Source of the DNA: Spongilla lacustris
Lineage: Eukaryota > Porifera > Demospongiae > Spongillida > Spongillidae
Assembly (NCBI GenBank): GCA_949361645.1
Contig: OX442430.1
Location: 714,403-778,402 of the forward strand
DNA: 64,000 nucleotides
Direction: 5' to 3'
The notes beneath the pieces are model-generated. The model was not told the origin of the DNA and did no database searches. It saw only the letters and a list, made by a program, of their open reading frames with translations. Made by a program: the position numbers and the translations under genes. The first letter of the stretch is position 1, and every line of letters starts with the position of its first letter. This document shows, piece by piece, positions 23,664 to 36,500 of this stretch.

Positions 23664-25215
23664 CATGGTCATGTGATAATGCAGGTGCACATCACATGAC
23701 GTGTGGCACACTCACTTCTCCAGGGAATCATATGCGGCTGCTCTCCTTAGGATGGTCTTAATGTTGAGTGGCGACAGAGCAAGTGACCATGTGCAGTCCT
23801 CTATACATTTCGGGAAGTTGCCATTCTTTAACAGGCAGGCTGCCCTGTTGCTTAGCAACAAGGCAATAGAAGGTTCATGTTCCTTGCCAGCTGTAGACAA
23901 GTAAAAGAGAAAGGGGTATCTGCCAGTATGTAAGGGGTATGTGCACCAGTATGTAAGGGATATGTGCACCAGTATGCAAGGGGGTGTTGATATCCAAAAG
24001 AGTTAGCCTGTGTGAAATGTGTTGACCAGCATGTAAGGGAGTCAGAAAGACTGATGAGTCTTCATGCACCATATATCCCTTAACCCTTCCCTTCCTCTAC
24101 TTACCCTTCTCTAGTTCACTGAGTGCAGCCGAATATTTCAACTCAGCGTCCACGTATTGTCCTGCCTTGAAAAAATTGTTCCCTTCCTCCTTGAATTTCT
24201 GCACCTTTGGGGGGAGGGGCGGAGCAGGTGGCTCCTCCAGCTGAGGGTTTGATGGCGGCAGTACAGGGACCTGACCGGTTGATGCTGAACCCTGCTTAGG
24301 TGGAACCGAGCACTTTTGCACACTATCAGTGTACCGAGCACTCGTCTTTAAAGCAGCCACTTGAGAACACAACACTTGAGCTGTTGGTCTATCCTTCTCC
24401 TCATAGCTCAGACATACGAGGGCACAGTGCAGCAAAGGATGGGAGGGATCAACAAGGTCTATGTGAGCCTTACGACGCTTGATGTCTGGAACAAGCACTT
24501 CTATAGGCATTCCATCCTTTGTGCTGCCTTGCCTTTGTCTTGGTGGACCTGGATCAGGAAATTTACCAGTAAGAATTTGTATAGTTAGAACACCACAGGA
24601 GAAGATGTCCAGCTTGTTAGAGTAGGATGGTGGTTCAGCCATGGCCTCTGGTGACATGTATACTGGACAACCAGGGGCGTGTGTAAGCTTGGAGACCTGC
24701 ACGTTTGAACCAATGAGCTTGGACATTCCAAAGTCAGCGACTTTTGCCCTCATGTTTCCACTTAGGAGGACATTGTTACTGGAGAGGTCACGATGGATTA
24801 CGTCATTGGCATGAAGATAGACAAGAGCCAGCAATATGTCATGGCAGAGGTTGACCTCTGTGCGGAAAGGGAGGGGGCAAGTGGACCTCTCCAGGTAGGA
24901 GGTGAGGCTTTCCTCCATCAGCTCCATCAAGAGGACCAGGTTGGAGGGGCCATCTGAATGAGTCCCGAGGTATTGGATGATATTTGGATGCTTCGCAGAA
25001 CTCAATATTTGACACTCCTGACTGAATTTCTCGATGTTTCTCGGCTCTCTCGCGCTTAAGCTTTCTAGTACCAGAATGGGATGGAGTACTTTAGCAGCGC
25101 ACAGCAGTTCATCACACAGCGCCTTGTACACCATTCCGTATGCTCCATTGCCAAGCGGCTCATCTTTTAAGATTTGAACTTTGCGGTAGGAGAATCCAGC
25201 GGCAAATGTAGCCAT
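23048..25215 (-). CDS. protein kinase fused to a TOMM34/SPAG1-like TPR domain
   Basis: Four exons join in phase on the minus strand: 25215-24105, 23890-23716, 23425-23345, 23231-23048. The total is 1551 nt, or 516 residues. Residues about 15-290 are an intact TKL/tyrosine-kinase-like catalytic domain: glycine loop GNGAYGMV (22-29), Lys42, HRDLSSNN (141-148), DFG (161-163), SPE (188-190) and DRP (275-277). A Pro-rich linker (about 305-337) leads to a three-repeat TPR domain (about 338-460). Its KEEGNNFFKAG, SNRAACLLKNG and IKTILRR segments match the carboxylate-clamp TPRs of TOMM34 and SPAG1, which bind the C-terminal EEVD of Hsp70/Hsp90. The segment after it (LADRYGDNWKAKLP) also resembles the TOMM34/SPAG1 type. 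The tail is short and polar. There is no signal peptide or membrane segment, so it is probably cytosolic. The substrate is unknown; chaperone-guided kinase signalling is an inference. Confidence 0.88.
23499..23664. repeat. two (CA)n microsatellites within an intron
   Basis: CA runs at about 23499-23548 and 23604-23662 are separated by a partly duplicated ATGGGACCATGGAGG segment. They lie in the third... TPR-encoding part of the kinase-TPR gene, between the exons ending at 23716 and starting at 23425. Confidence 0.9.
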
Positions 25216-25767
25216 TTAGCTAGTCTCGCAAGCCAGACGTACGTACTTCGACGTACCTTATTACTATGACGTGGACTGGGGACTATTATAGCACGAGTGC
25301 CACTGATGCATATTCAAATTGCTGATGCAATTCAAACGTGCTATCTGGAATTTAATCTCACATGAGATATAATACTAAATCACTTGCAAGGCATATTGAA
25401 CACATGGCTCAACGGCATACCAAATGCCTCGCGTGGGTGGTAGAAGTGTTGGCTTTAAACTTATAATCGTCAAATAGAGAATCAATGCCCGTCTAATTCC
25501 TGAGATGTGGATCAAACAGCTGCATGCAAGAGATGAAATAAAGAAGTTTGAAGATAACATAGGTCTAGCTATGTATGGACAGAAAGCATACCAAATGGCA
25601 TGAATCTAGCCCAGACAGAAGGAACAAGACTTTAGATAATACTAAAAACATTGCTGGCTGCCTTAAGACAGATTAATGATCATAATTTACCTTGCATCTG
25701 TCAATCACAAAGAACATCTGGCTGTAATACATCTTATAACAATGTCATATCATACTGTCACATCAGG
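25216..25767. other. intergenic region, no gene seen
   Basis: This 550-bp gap separates the end of the pseudokinase gene from the start of the kinase-TPR gene; both are on the minus strand. No exon or strong promoter motif is visible, but the upstream elements of the kinase-TPR gene must lie here. Confidence 0.5.
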
Positions 25768-27316
25768 TTATGCACTAGCTACTTTTGTTGTGAAAAACTC
25801 CTTTTCACCCACTTCTTCAAGTGTATGCAGAATGGTCCTGAAATTTGGTTGCAGCTACATGTGTAAATGAGTACATGATCACTTGAAGATGATTATGAGA
25901 ATGTCATTATGTAATTATGAGAATGCAGTTGCTTTTACTGTGTACATTGTGGAGTATTTGTATTTATTAGTATTGCAAACACACCAGTGCACATATAAAG
26001 ATCTGTAGTCTTACCATTGAATCACCACTCCAGCAGTTTGTCATAAGGTCTTTAAGAAAGTCAGGACTACTGGTTGGTATTTTAAGACGCTGTATTTTTA
26101 TGAGGAGGAGGGGATGTGAGGGAGAGATTAGCATTCTGATAGATCATTGAAATTGAAACATACTTTGCCAGTAGTTACAGCCATAAATATTTGTTCTAAA
26201 GTCTTGTGGTCAATGTATGGCACCAAATGTGTCACCATTTCCCATAGCAGAATGCCGTATGAGTCGACATCACATGTCAGGTTCAGTTTCTGATTTTTCT
26301 TAAAGAGCTAAAAAATGATAAAACATGATAATTTGAAGGATCACCTATATGTATGATGTCATATCTTAATAGCTGACCAGGCACAAGTAATGTTTGGTTT
26401 TGTTAGAAGTGTTCGATCTATGAGCTTTGCATTTTCAAAATCACTTAGCTTGGTCTGACATTGATAGCATCTATCTATGCATTGTAAAAGCCAATTTAGT
26501 TCTCACCTTCACAATATCATGAGGAAATGTGAGTACTGTTTTGGGATAGAAGCATAAATGCCATCAATATTTATTGCACTGATATTTACCATTCATAGAC
26601 TTCAGGTCTCCATGGTGAATTGTGTCTGCTGCATCAAAATGAAGGTAGCACATGCCTTGGAAGGCATATCATACATTGATTACATTCCTATGCTTGCTAT
26701 GTGAGCAATTCAAAATACCTCTGGCAACCTGTCTGGCCAAATTCAGGCTTGTTTGTATATTTGGAGAAGTTGTCTTCAGGACTGTGTCCAAAGGAGTATC
26801 AGCCAATTCTGGAAGTTAAAAACAATTTTAAATAATGTTTTAAACTAAAGGAAATTGTTTTAAACAAACCCAATATTAAATCAAAGAGTTTCTGACAATT
26901 ATAGTAAAGACCATAGGAATGCACAATATTTTTGTGTCTCAAAGATTTGATGATTGCCACCTGAAATAAAAGCAGCCCATTTAATGGATGCAACACACTG
27001 CATTTTACAACACTTACTTCTTTTGGAATATTTTTCACATGAATGTTTTTCGCTGCCACCATCATGTTCTCGGATTTCCACATAGCCTTCAGAACTATTC
27101 TGGTACCACCTGATCCTATCTTCTCTCCCAGCTCAAAGTCATTAGTTGATTTCTCTTCTATGATTGGGAGGATAAATTCATCCATTAAAAAAATGTCTAG
27201 GGGTGTTCAGGCATAGTGAGAACCATTTTAAATAGTCATTCCATCAAACATGAATTTGGAATGTTGCATTGTACTGGTGTTTCACCCAAATGCTCTGACT
27301 TACTCTCCATCGACAT
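25768..27316 (-). CDS. small single-domain pseudokinase
   Basis: Ten exons on the minus strand: 27316-27304, 27196-27018, 26960-26870, 26808-26719, 26655-26590, 26535-26507, 26454 to about 26365, 26307-26164, 26089-26015, 25854-25768, giving about 287 residues. All phases agree except the donor of the seventh exon, where I find no GT in frame. The protein is essentially one kinase fold. The glycine loop is GSGGTRIV (third Gly replaced by Arg), Lys54 is present (VAAK), HRD has become HGD with the Asn kept (HGDLKSMN, 139-146), DFG has become DFE (161-163), and the APE motif is unrecognisable. Later motifs are intact: DVDSYGILLWEM, and CWSGDS then PNFRTIL. The changed DFG and missing APE argue for a non-catalytic or weak kinase; the retained Lys and Asp leave nucleotide binding possible. 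The gene could also be decaying. Confidence 0.72.
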
Positions 27317-27557
27317 TGTAGCTACACTTAAACAGTGCAAAGAATTAATAAATTAGTGAAACATGGTATATTTTGCCTCATTAGTGTTGTAAATCTATGG
27401 AAGTATGGTACACACAAACCCTACAATGTTATGCAGCAGGTCACCCTCTTAAGTACATGTGGACTGAGCACATGTAGGATTCAGTGAATATGATTAGCAA
27501 AAATACACTCGTGACAGATGCATGCATATTAACATATAGAATACATTTATGTAACAA

Positions 27558-30500
27558 TCAGCATACCTTCATGAGCAATGGGTTTGGAGTTGTTTGTTGG
27601 CTCCTGCATGTATATGATATAATTATAATTGTAACTATTCCGACTTTTTTTTAACACCTTATTAGCATCAGATCCCCCATGCACCATATGTTTCCATCAT
27701 GTATCACTACACCAGACTAACTGTTTGCCCTCATTTTCAGAATTTTTCCCAGCTCTAGCACCACATCAGATGATGTGCCCGCTTCTACAACTAAAGATGA
27801 ATTTAGTAGGGATGTCACAATGCCATATTATTATCACAATAATAGTAATTTTATAATTTGTATTGTACAGTAATAAACATAATGGTTATTAATTATTATA
27901 ATGATATGCAATATATAAATGATACTGGATACACAGGGTTGCACTATATAAATTACATGCTACATGTACTTGTGGTGCCCATTATACAGTTAGTGTGTAC
28001 ATCCTATACTAATAATGATGTAACACTTCTCATTACCATCCTTCAAAATATTGTATAAGTAGACATATTGGGACAGCATACATAAATAGCAACAACACAA
28101 TATGTTATTTATCCCTTTGCTATTTATATTTTGTGACTACATAATAAATATATTACAGAAAGTTTAAATTGAAATAAAAACCATCCATAATCCTGAACAA
28201 CATATATGTTATTTTGCTATGAATTCCAACTTACACACTCAATATCTGAATGACTGGATTTTTTAGGTCGTAAACATCCATGGAAGGATCTGAAAGAGTA
28301 TTAAAGTCTCATGTAACTTTAAGGCTACACCAGATGTAGTACATCTATGACTTGTGCATGATCTGATCTGCAGCAGTGCAATGTTAGAGCAAACATAATA
28401 TCCCTTTAATAATCTGATTGAATTTGATGGTGAACATGTTTTAAAATCATCATTTGGGTACATAAGAGTATTATTCTTTAATGTGTTTAGTCAAATATTC
28501 TGGTACATCAGCACCTTCCCACGCATGAGAACTTGCATTGGATGGAATATAACTGTAATATTGCTATGTAGCGCAATAAATATTACTCCTGTAGCCACAA
28601 ATGTATACGTACCCTTTTGGTCCTTTAAACTGGGCAATGACATAAGCCTGCTCACTCATGGACATATGTAAAGCAGACATTCCTTTCTTGTTTCTAATCT
28701 CTGTATTGGCACCCTCCTGGACCAAGAAACATGCCAAAATCATTCTGCTGCATGCATCATTATCATTTGGGAGCTTGGATTGGGACTGAAGTGTGTCTTG
28801 AACCTTTAGTTAAGAAATAGAAATTATAAATTCATCTAAACATTATGCATACCTTAAGCAGTTGAGGTGTATATTTTGATGGTGCTGCCATATTTGCTGC
28901 CACAAAGACGTAATGTAGTGGAGTATCTCCATGCTTGTCTACAGCATTTATATCTGCACCATAGCCAACAAGCTGCTCTGCCACCACCAGATGTCCAGCC
29001 ATCAGAGCTATGTGCAGAGCTGTCTGCTCACAAGCATTCTTCACATCAAGGTCACAGTGTTCCTGTCATTCAAACAGACGATTCATTATATGCTACTGTT
29101 CTAAGATAATTTTCAATTGACTTATTTTGAATGGACTGTTATTTGTTGGGTCTGTTCATGTTTTAAAGTGTTTTAGGTAGTAAATGAGTTATGATTATAC
29201 TTATGGAAAATTGACTAGTATTCCAGATATGATAATATGAGATGAAAAAAACTATTCCAGTTAATACTATACCTCAAGATTAGTAAAAATCATTAATATT
29301 TTGCATCATAAATGAGCAAAGTTCCATCTTAGATCAACTGAATAGATGAGATTTCCTACTCATTTGAGCTATAGAAATGGTGAATTGCAATAGTATTTGT
29401 CTGTGGCTTTCTAGTTATTTAAAAAATAATACATTGCATCTTTGACCAACATGTACAGGCCACTCAGGGTCAGATTACTGAATACTTTAAGAGGTAAAAA
29501 CAAGCAAGAAAACTGTATCGAAAAAATTAAATCATGGGGCCCATTCTAGTATGGCCAAAATGACTTTTGTGAAACATAGGATTATTTAAATAGGATTTGT
29601 CAGCTCAAAGGTGGTGCTGAGAGTGCAGCCTATGCGACTGGGCTGATCTGTCTCCTTGAAAAATGCTTTCAATACAGTTCGAAGGGACAAGATGTTAGAA
29701 GCTGTCTGTGAACTTGTTCCTCCACTATTTCATTCTGCACATTCTGCTTATTCATCCCAGTCTGAATCATCCAGCCATCCAAAGGAGTGCAGCAGGGGTA
29801 CCCTCTTGGTAGGTCCTCTTCTCTTCTGTTGGTCCATCCACAAAATGTGCTCATGTTTAAAAAGTCATCTTATCTAGATTATTCAACTATTGGTGGCAAA
29901 TTAAAACTGAGATGGCTATTGAAGATCCAAAGCTCATCGAAGAGATGACCACAGAACTTGGCTAGCAGTTGAATCACTGCATGTTTGCGGTGATCAGTAG
30001 AGATCAAGTCACTGTCTTTGATCCCTTCATATATTCCCAGTGCCCCATGTCATCTACATGTAGACTCCATTCATGCCACCATGTTAGGTTCACCTTTAGT
30101 TGATGTATCATCAATTTCTCCAATCATTGATGACAAGGTTCAATATCTGAAGAAATTGGGTGCCAGACTACAGCAGCTATTTTCACATGATGTCATCCTA
30201 CCTTTGCGGCACTCATATGGGATCCCAAAGCTGATTTACATCCTTCGTTCTTCACCTAGTTTTCTTTCCACCATCCTAAAAGCCTTTTGATGATGAAATA
30301 AGATGTATTACTATTACGCCACTGATTATTAATCAATCTTGACTAGTTATAACTCACCATGGTTATGATCAGATTTTCGTTTGCCTTTTGAATTGGACTT
30401 AGCAAGGTTTAGGAGGCTTAGTTGTACTCCCCATGATAAAATCCATCCCTGCCACTTGCTCTCCATCTGATGCCACTTCCTGATCTCTCCATCAGATACA

Positions 30501-33500
30501 GTGAATTTATCACAGATTGATCAATGCAATTTTGAATATCAAGTGTTTATATGGAATCCATAAATCCTAACAGTCCCATGTTAGCAAGCAATCACAAGGA
30601 AGCAGACACTTGCATTGCGGTCCATGTACCGCATGCACTTGAACCCCTACTCTTTTTGAAGCCAATGATATTTCCTGGAGACAGGCAACCTTCCCTGTGA
30701 AGGGAAGGGTGGTGGTCTTGGCTTTAGAAGTGCTGCTCATGTATCCCCTCTGCTTGTAAACCTGACATGTGCAGAGATCTTGCTCATTGCATCTTACAAC
30801 CTCATTTTGGGTCTTCCCCCTTTGGTAGTTTTATGATGTGGCTTTAACCATGTGGTCACACCCATCATCAGACACCCCCTGTTGGCAGTGAGGCACATAA
30901 ACAGAAGTCTTGGGATTCTCCCAGAGTGACATGTTTGGCTAAATCACTTCTTGGTTAGCATACAGAAGTCGTCTACTTGCTGCTAGTGCAGTACTCTACC
31001 AATTTCATGATTAGGTTTCCACTTGGATGATGACACTGTCAGTATTCCTTTAGGTCTTCACTTTGGCATTCCTTTCTATAAATTGCATACTTGTTGGCTC
31101 TACACTTACGTTTTGTATGTGTAGAGCCAAATATAGACTGTACAGCAACCCATGGGCTAGCTGTCGATGCAGTCTAGGCAGTCATTAATACCATCATCTA
31201 CAGGGCTCTTAGTGCAGCACACATTCCATACCACATTGACCCTTTATGTTTAGACCGGTCAGATGGCAAGTGCCCTGATGGTGTCACAATCATGCCCTGG
31301 AAAAATGGGACAATGTTGGTATGGGAGGCTACCTGCCCAGATACCTTTACAGCTTCTACCTTGCCAGAGCAACCAGTGGGTCTGGTCTGGTAGCTGCTTC
31401 AAGTCAAAATATGGCTACTTAGATCACAGCCATATCACTCCCCCAGCTGCAATAGAAACACCAGGTGTTTGTGGTCCTGACTATTACACATTCCTTGGCC
31501 CATAGGATCATGCAGAAAACCGGAGAAAACAATGCAACAACTGCCCACTGCCATTCAGAGGGGCAATGCAACATCAATACCCGGGGGCATGCCTCAGATG
31601 GACAATCTAGTGTAAGTTTTTTTTGAGGAGACAGCTGGTGGATTGTGCTACCTGATGAATCTTTTTGCTCAGTTACATTGTGCATGTACAGTATGATAGC
31701 TTTACATTGTATCATGGGCCATGAACGGGGTTTTGATATTTCTGCAAATGAATATTCTTCCTGTAGGGGAGGAGTAGATTATTTGAGCTCTGGGTTATTG
31801 AGTCACCCCCCCCCCCCCCCCTTTTTTTAGCTCTATGAAGATACAAACATGTATTTAAATTATGCTAACATATATTGACATTAAGTGTAATGACTAGCTT
31901 TTTGTCTTACATAAGGATTTCGTTTTAGTATTGATCAGAATGTAAAATTGAAAAATAATTTTTTTGAAGATCAGTGAAATTCTGTATTTATAGTTTGTGC
32001 TTTCATACATTCTACACTTCCTCTTTCAGTCTTGGGAGTTCTAAAATTACATGTATGCAGCTATATTTAAATTTTATACTTTATACGACTTTGCTCTTTA
32101 CTGGAAAAGTTAGCAGTAGGGTTAGTTGAGCCATATGCAAAGTGGTTAGTTGAGCCACCAGCCAGGCCTATTTGGCTATGCAATTATTATTATTATTTTT
32201 TGTGAGTGGAGAATGACTTTGCAAATCACGTTACAACACTTGCCAATTGCCAATTCTGGGAACTTGCCATGCAAATTTATTTTGATCAATAGTTTGACAA
32301 TGTCTAGCAACTGGACAAAAGACAGAAAGGTCTGCACATAACGTTGACTGCATTATGGCTCAATTGGCCCATGTACCTGGCACAATTAACCCACTTGGCT
32401 GGGTTAGTTGTGCCATTTGACACCTGTTAATCAATGTCCTTTTTCTCACATACATCCCCAGTCTCTAGCATTTCCATGACATATACCCAAGTGGTGCCCC
32501 TTTATATTAGGCTATTAACCTCTCCTTACTACCAACCCTGCTTAACTAACTATATCAAGAGTTGGTGGCATGAGTATTACAGGGGTGTTGGTGGCAGCTG
32601 CACCTCACAGAGCTAGAATTCTGATAGCCATTGCACGAATTTAATTCATTATGTAGTACCCATGTCATATAGTGAAATTTGAGTACAACACATTTATTAA
32701 GGAAATTATTGGCCAAAGTGTGGTGTTAAGATTGTTCAATGCACTATATAACTGTCCATAAGGTGTCTTGTTATTTTGTCTCATACAATGGCCCTGGCTA
32801 TGGACTTGGGTCATGCCACTTGATCATAGTATACTGCTGATGTATGTGTCAAACTGAATGTATACTCTACTTTCCCATACTTAACGAATAAATGAAATAG
32901 TAAAAATAACTGCTAAAGTAACGAGTATGCTGCCAAAACTCACTGATGCAGCCAGAGCATTGACTACATAGATACTGCCATGCAGAGCAGCCAAGTGTAG
33001 TGCTGTGTATCCATCACATTTCTTGCTGTTGATGTGTTGTGGGGTGAGTTTGATGAACATCTCAATGGCACTGGTGAATATAAATTACACAAAGGTTATT
33101 CATGCATGTTCTTTTTATAACCAAGAAGATATTACATGCCCATTACAGCTATCACTTGCAAATTGTTATTTTCTGATCCTTTTTACATAGCACAATATTC
33201 CATCTGTATATGCTTTTAAGACTTACATTACTGAATCCCTCTTTGCTGCTTCATGCATTGCTGTGAAACCATTTTCATTTCTTATAGTTGGAATCACACC
33301 AGCCTCCAGGAGTATTGAAAGACATCCAACTTTCTCTTGGGCTACAGCATAATGAAGAGCTGTGTCACCATATGCATCCTGTATGTGGGCTATGATTATC
33401 ATTAGAATTTTATGATAGCATTTATTTCAATTACTTGCTGCTGAGGATCAATATTTGGTTGTTTCAAGAACACCTTTGTGACCTTTTGATGTCCCTTTGC

Positions 33501-36500
33501 TACGGCTATCATGAGAGGTGTGATGCCTTTGTTATTTTTTGCATTTACTTTTGATCCAGCATTTAACAAAAGTCCCACAATTTGTTCATGATCGCTGTAG
33601 TAAAATATGATGATAAACTATACGATCAAATAATTCACATTACGTATGTTGTGTTACTGATGAGAGTAATAATACCTTTGTGCTGATAGGTGAAGTGGTG
33701 TGTCTCCGTCTTCATTCTACAATTGGAAATATTCTATGCAAAATATTAAAATGCAAGCACAATCACATTACCTTTAATTCCAGGTTTGGCTTAAACTCCA
33801 GAATGACTGTTAACACATCTAAATTTGCAGCCACTGCACAATGTAGAGCACACTTCTTGGAAACTTGAACATTGATCTGTAAAAGAAACAATTAATGTTC
33901 AACATGTAAATGACACATTAATTTTGGCAAAGCTAAACTCAGTTTTACATGCAAACGCTACAGTAGACTTAGCAATAGTGAAATGTAAAGTTAAACATAA
34001 ATGTTGGATCATAATTGCTGCATAGTTCACTGGTCCTCGAGGCTGATGACACAGGCATGCTAAAACGTAGTAGTTCCTAATAAAATTAATACTTCAAAAA
34101 ACTCAAATACATAAGACTGTTGTGCCATAAAGCATTTTATAACTTTGAATCTCAATAGATAGTACTAGGTCTGCACAGCAATATCACCACTATTATCAGC
34201 TGACACATTTTTCATTAATGATTTACATGTTCAGATATGGATATATATAATTATATATAATTACAAAAATATATATTATATACTTCAAGGTACAGCATCA
34301 CACAACAGTATATCAACAATTAGAAACTGTTCACTAGCATTTATATCATGCCTACTATAAAATAAAAAATTCATGTATTCATGGCACAATTGTCTGATCA
34401 AATGACTACATGTTTACAACATTGTCACATAACAACAATGGCCTCCCTTTCACTGTGCAGACCTATTATTATCTAGCACAAGATACCAATAGGGCCCTGG
34501 CCTCATTCTTGTTGTTATGTGTTTCTATTATAAAATGATGTGAGGGCAATGCTATATTTCTCTGTGTTTTGGACCACACACCTATATAAAGCACTGCCAC
34601 AATACATATTTTCATACCAGTTCTGGATTTGCATCTAATATTATTCTGACATCTTTTGCATCTCCAGAAACAGTTGCCGACAGTAACATCAGTGCCTTCA
34701 AAGTAAACATTCCTGTATGTGTTAAAATAGCTATTATCATAGCCTACACACAATAGTAATAGTACCACAAATATTCATGTGTAATCTGTATTTATAGTGA
34801 ATGCACAAGTACCATGACATCCCATGTACTGTAACGTTTTTAATTAAGAATTTCCATTACTTGATAGTGTTGAACCTCTTCTTGATACATCGTCGCATAC
34901 TTGCGCCAAGCACAGTGGATTGTAAGTCCATTCACCTCCTCTTACAGCAATCTTTACATCTCCATCACTGTCCACACTCAGAACTTCACCAGTGTGTCCA
35001 ATACTCTACAGAAAGGACAAATCATATCAGAATGCCAATAACATGCTATTGACCCTAAAACATACAGTTAACATGGCATCAGTCCAGCCTCCATGACCCT
35101 TTTGCAGGTGGCGCACTTCATCAACATCATCCAGTACAAGAACCACATCATCAGGATTAAACTGAACAGAAAGAAAATAATTAAATCACCAATAAAATAT
35201 TTTAAGCACCAAAGTGTGATTTTGAGGTTTTTTTTTTTTTTGGGGGGGGGGGAGAAGAATATACAACATTACTTTAATCACATGATAAAACATCATTGGT
35301 TAACATTATTGGTCAATTAAAGCAAAAAAACAGCCATTGATAAATAATATAGGTAGCACCACCCTTCTTCTTAAAAGCATTCTAAAATTATTTTTTTAAA
35401 AATAGGGCAATAACATTTTGTAGCATTTCATTTATTTATTAATGATTGCAAAACAACAATGCTCCTTAGCTTTTTATTACGTATATGATTGATCCAGTCC
35501 ATATTGAGAATTCGTATCATTGTAATGTGTACCTGTACATGTGTACCTTTAGAAGCATATTTGCATCCTTAGCATTGTAGGTGATATGCTGACCTACGAT
35601 AGTTGATTCTGTATTGCACTGAACACAGGCTTGGCTAAAGTATAGTAACTAGGTGGATTGTATAGAGGCCTTGGCTACTTTTGGGATGGTGGCTACATTT
35701 TTGTATTTTTGCTTAATTGCTGTAATTCAACCCAATACATGTAATTTATTTCCTGGCAAGCACAACCAAACTAAAGTTTATTTTTTTATTGCAAATCTAC
35801 CAGCTAAGCTATGCAAAGTTGGAAGGCACGATAATATATTATTATAATTATATATATATATATAGCTCAAACGTTGAAATGTAAATACCTTTCTCTTTGG
35901 TGTTTCAGAACCAGGTGGACTTCCACTAGCAGCTGCCAATAAAAGCTTGAGTAATTCCATATCAACACCTGTTTCAGAAAGTAAAAGCAATGGTGATGTT
36001 TTCTTCCCACCATTCAGAAAGTTGTAGCTAACCTGGAACTACACATCAGTTACATTATTTGGTGTTGACACTGCTATATTAGAAGTATGGAAACAGTTTA
36101 CTAGTAAGTAACTACGCTAATGAGAAGTTAAGAATTGTACGGCATTCAATTTGAACTGGCATGGAATACCATGCAATACCATGGAATGTTAAATACTACT
36201 CATCCACCAGTTCAGTATTTAATTGAGCTTGTGTCCTAAATGCTTTTTGCAGATATGTAGACCAGTGTAGTTGTATGATTTGGCAGCAGTGCTTTATCCA
36301 TGGTCTTGTTACCTCTTACCAGACCATCCTAAAATATATTAGCTTATTAATAACTGTTTAAATAACAGTTCTGCTCTTTGTAATAAGTAATACATGGGAC
36401 ACCTTTCTGGATCACTTCAAAAATTCTACGTTGAACTAAAATAGTATATCTTCGTAACGATACATCCTTTACGTTTCGAATTTCGTACACATGTTTGCAC

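Noticed and set aside
25375..25560. A gene in the 25.4-25.6 kb interval
   Set aside because: Only a short frame without domain, splice support or codon character between two well-resolved genes.
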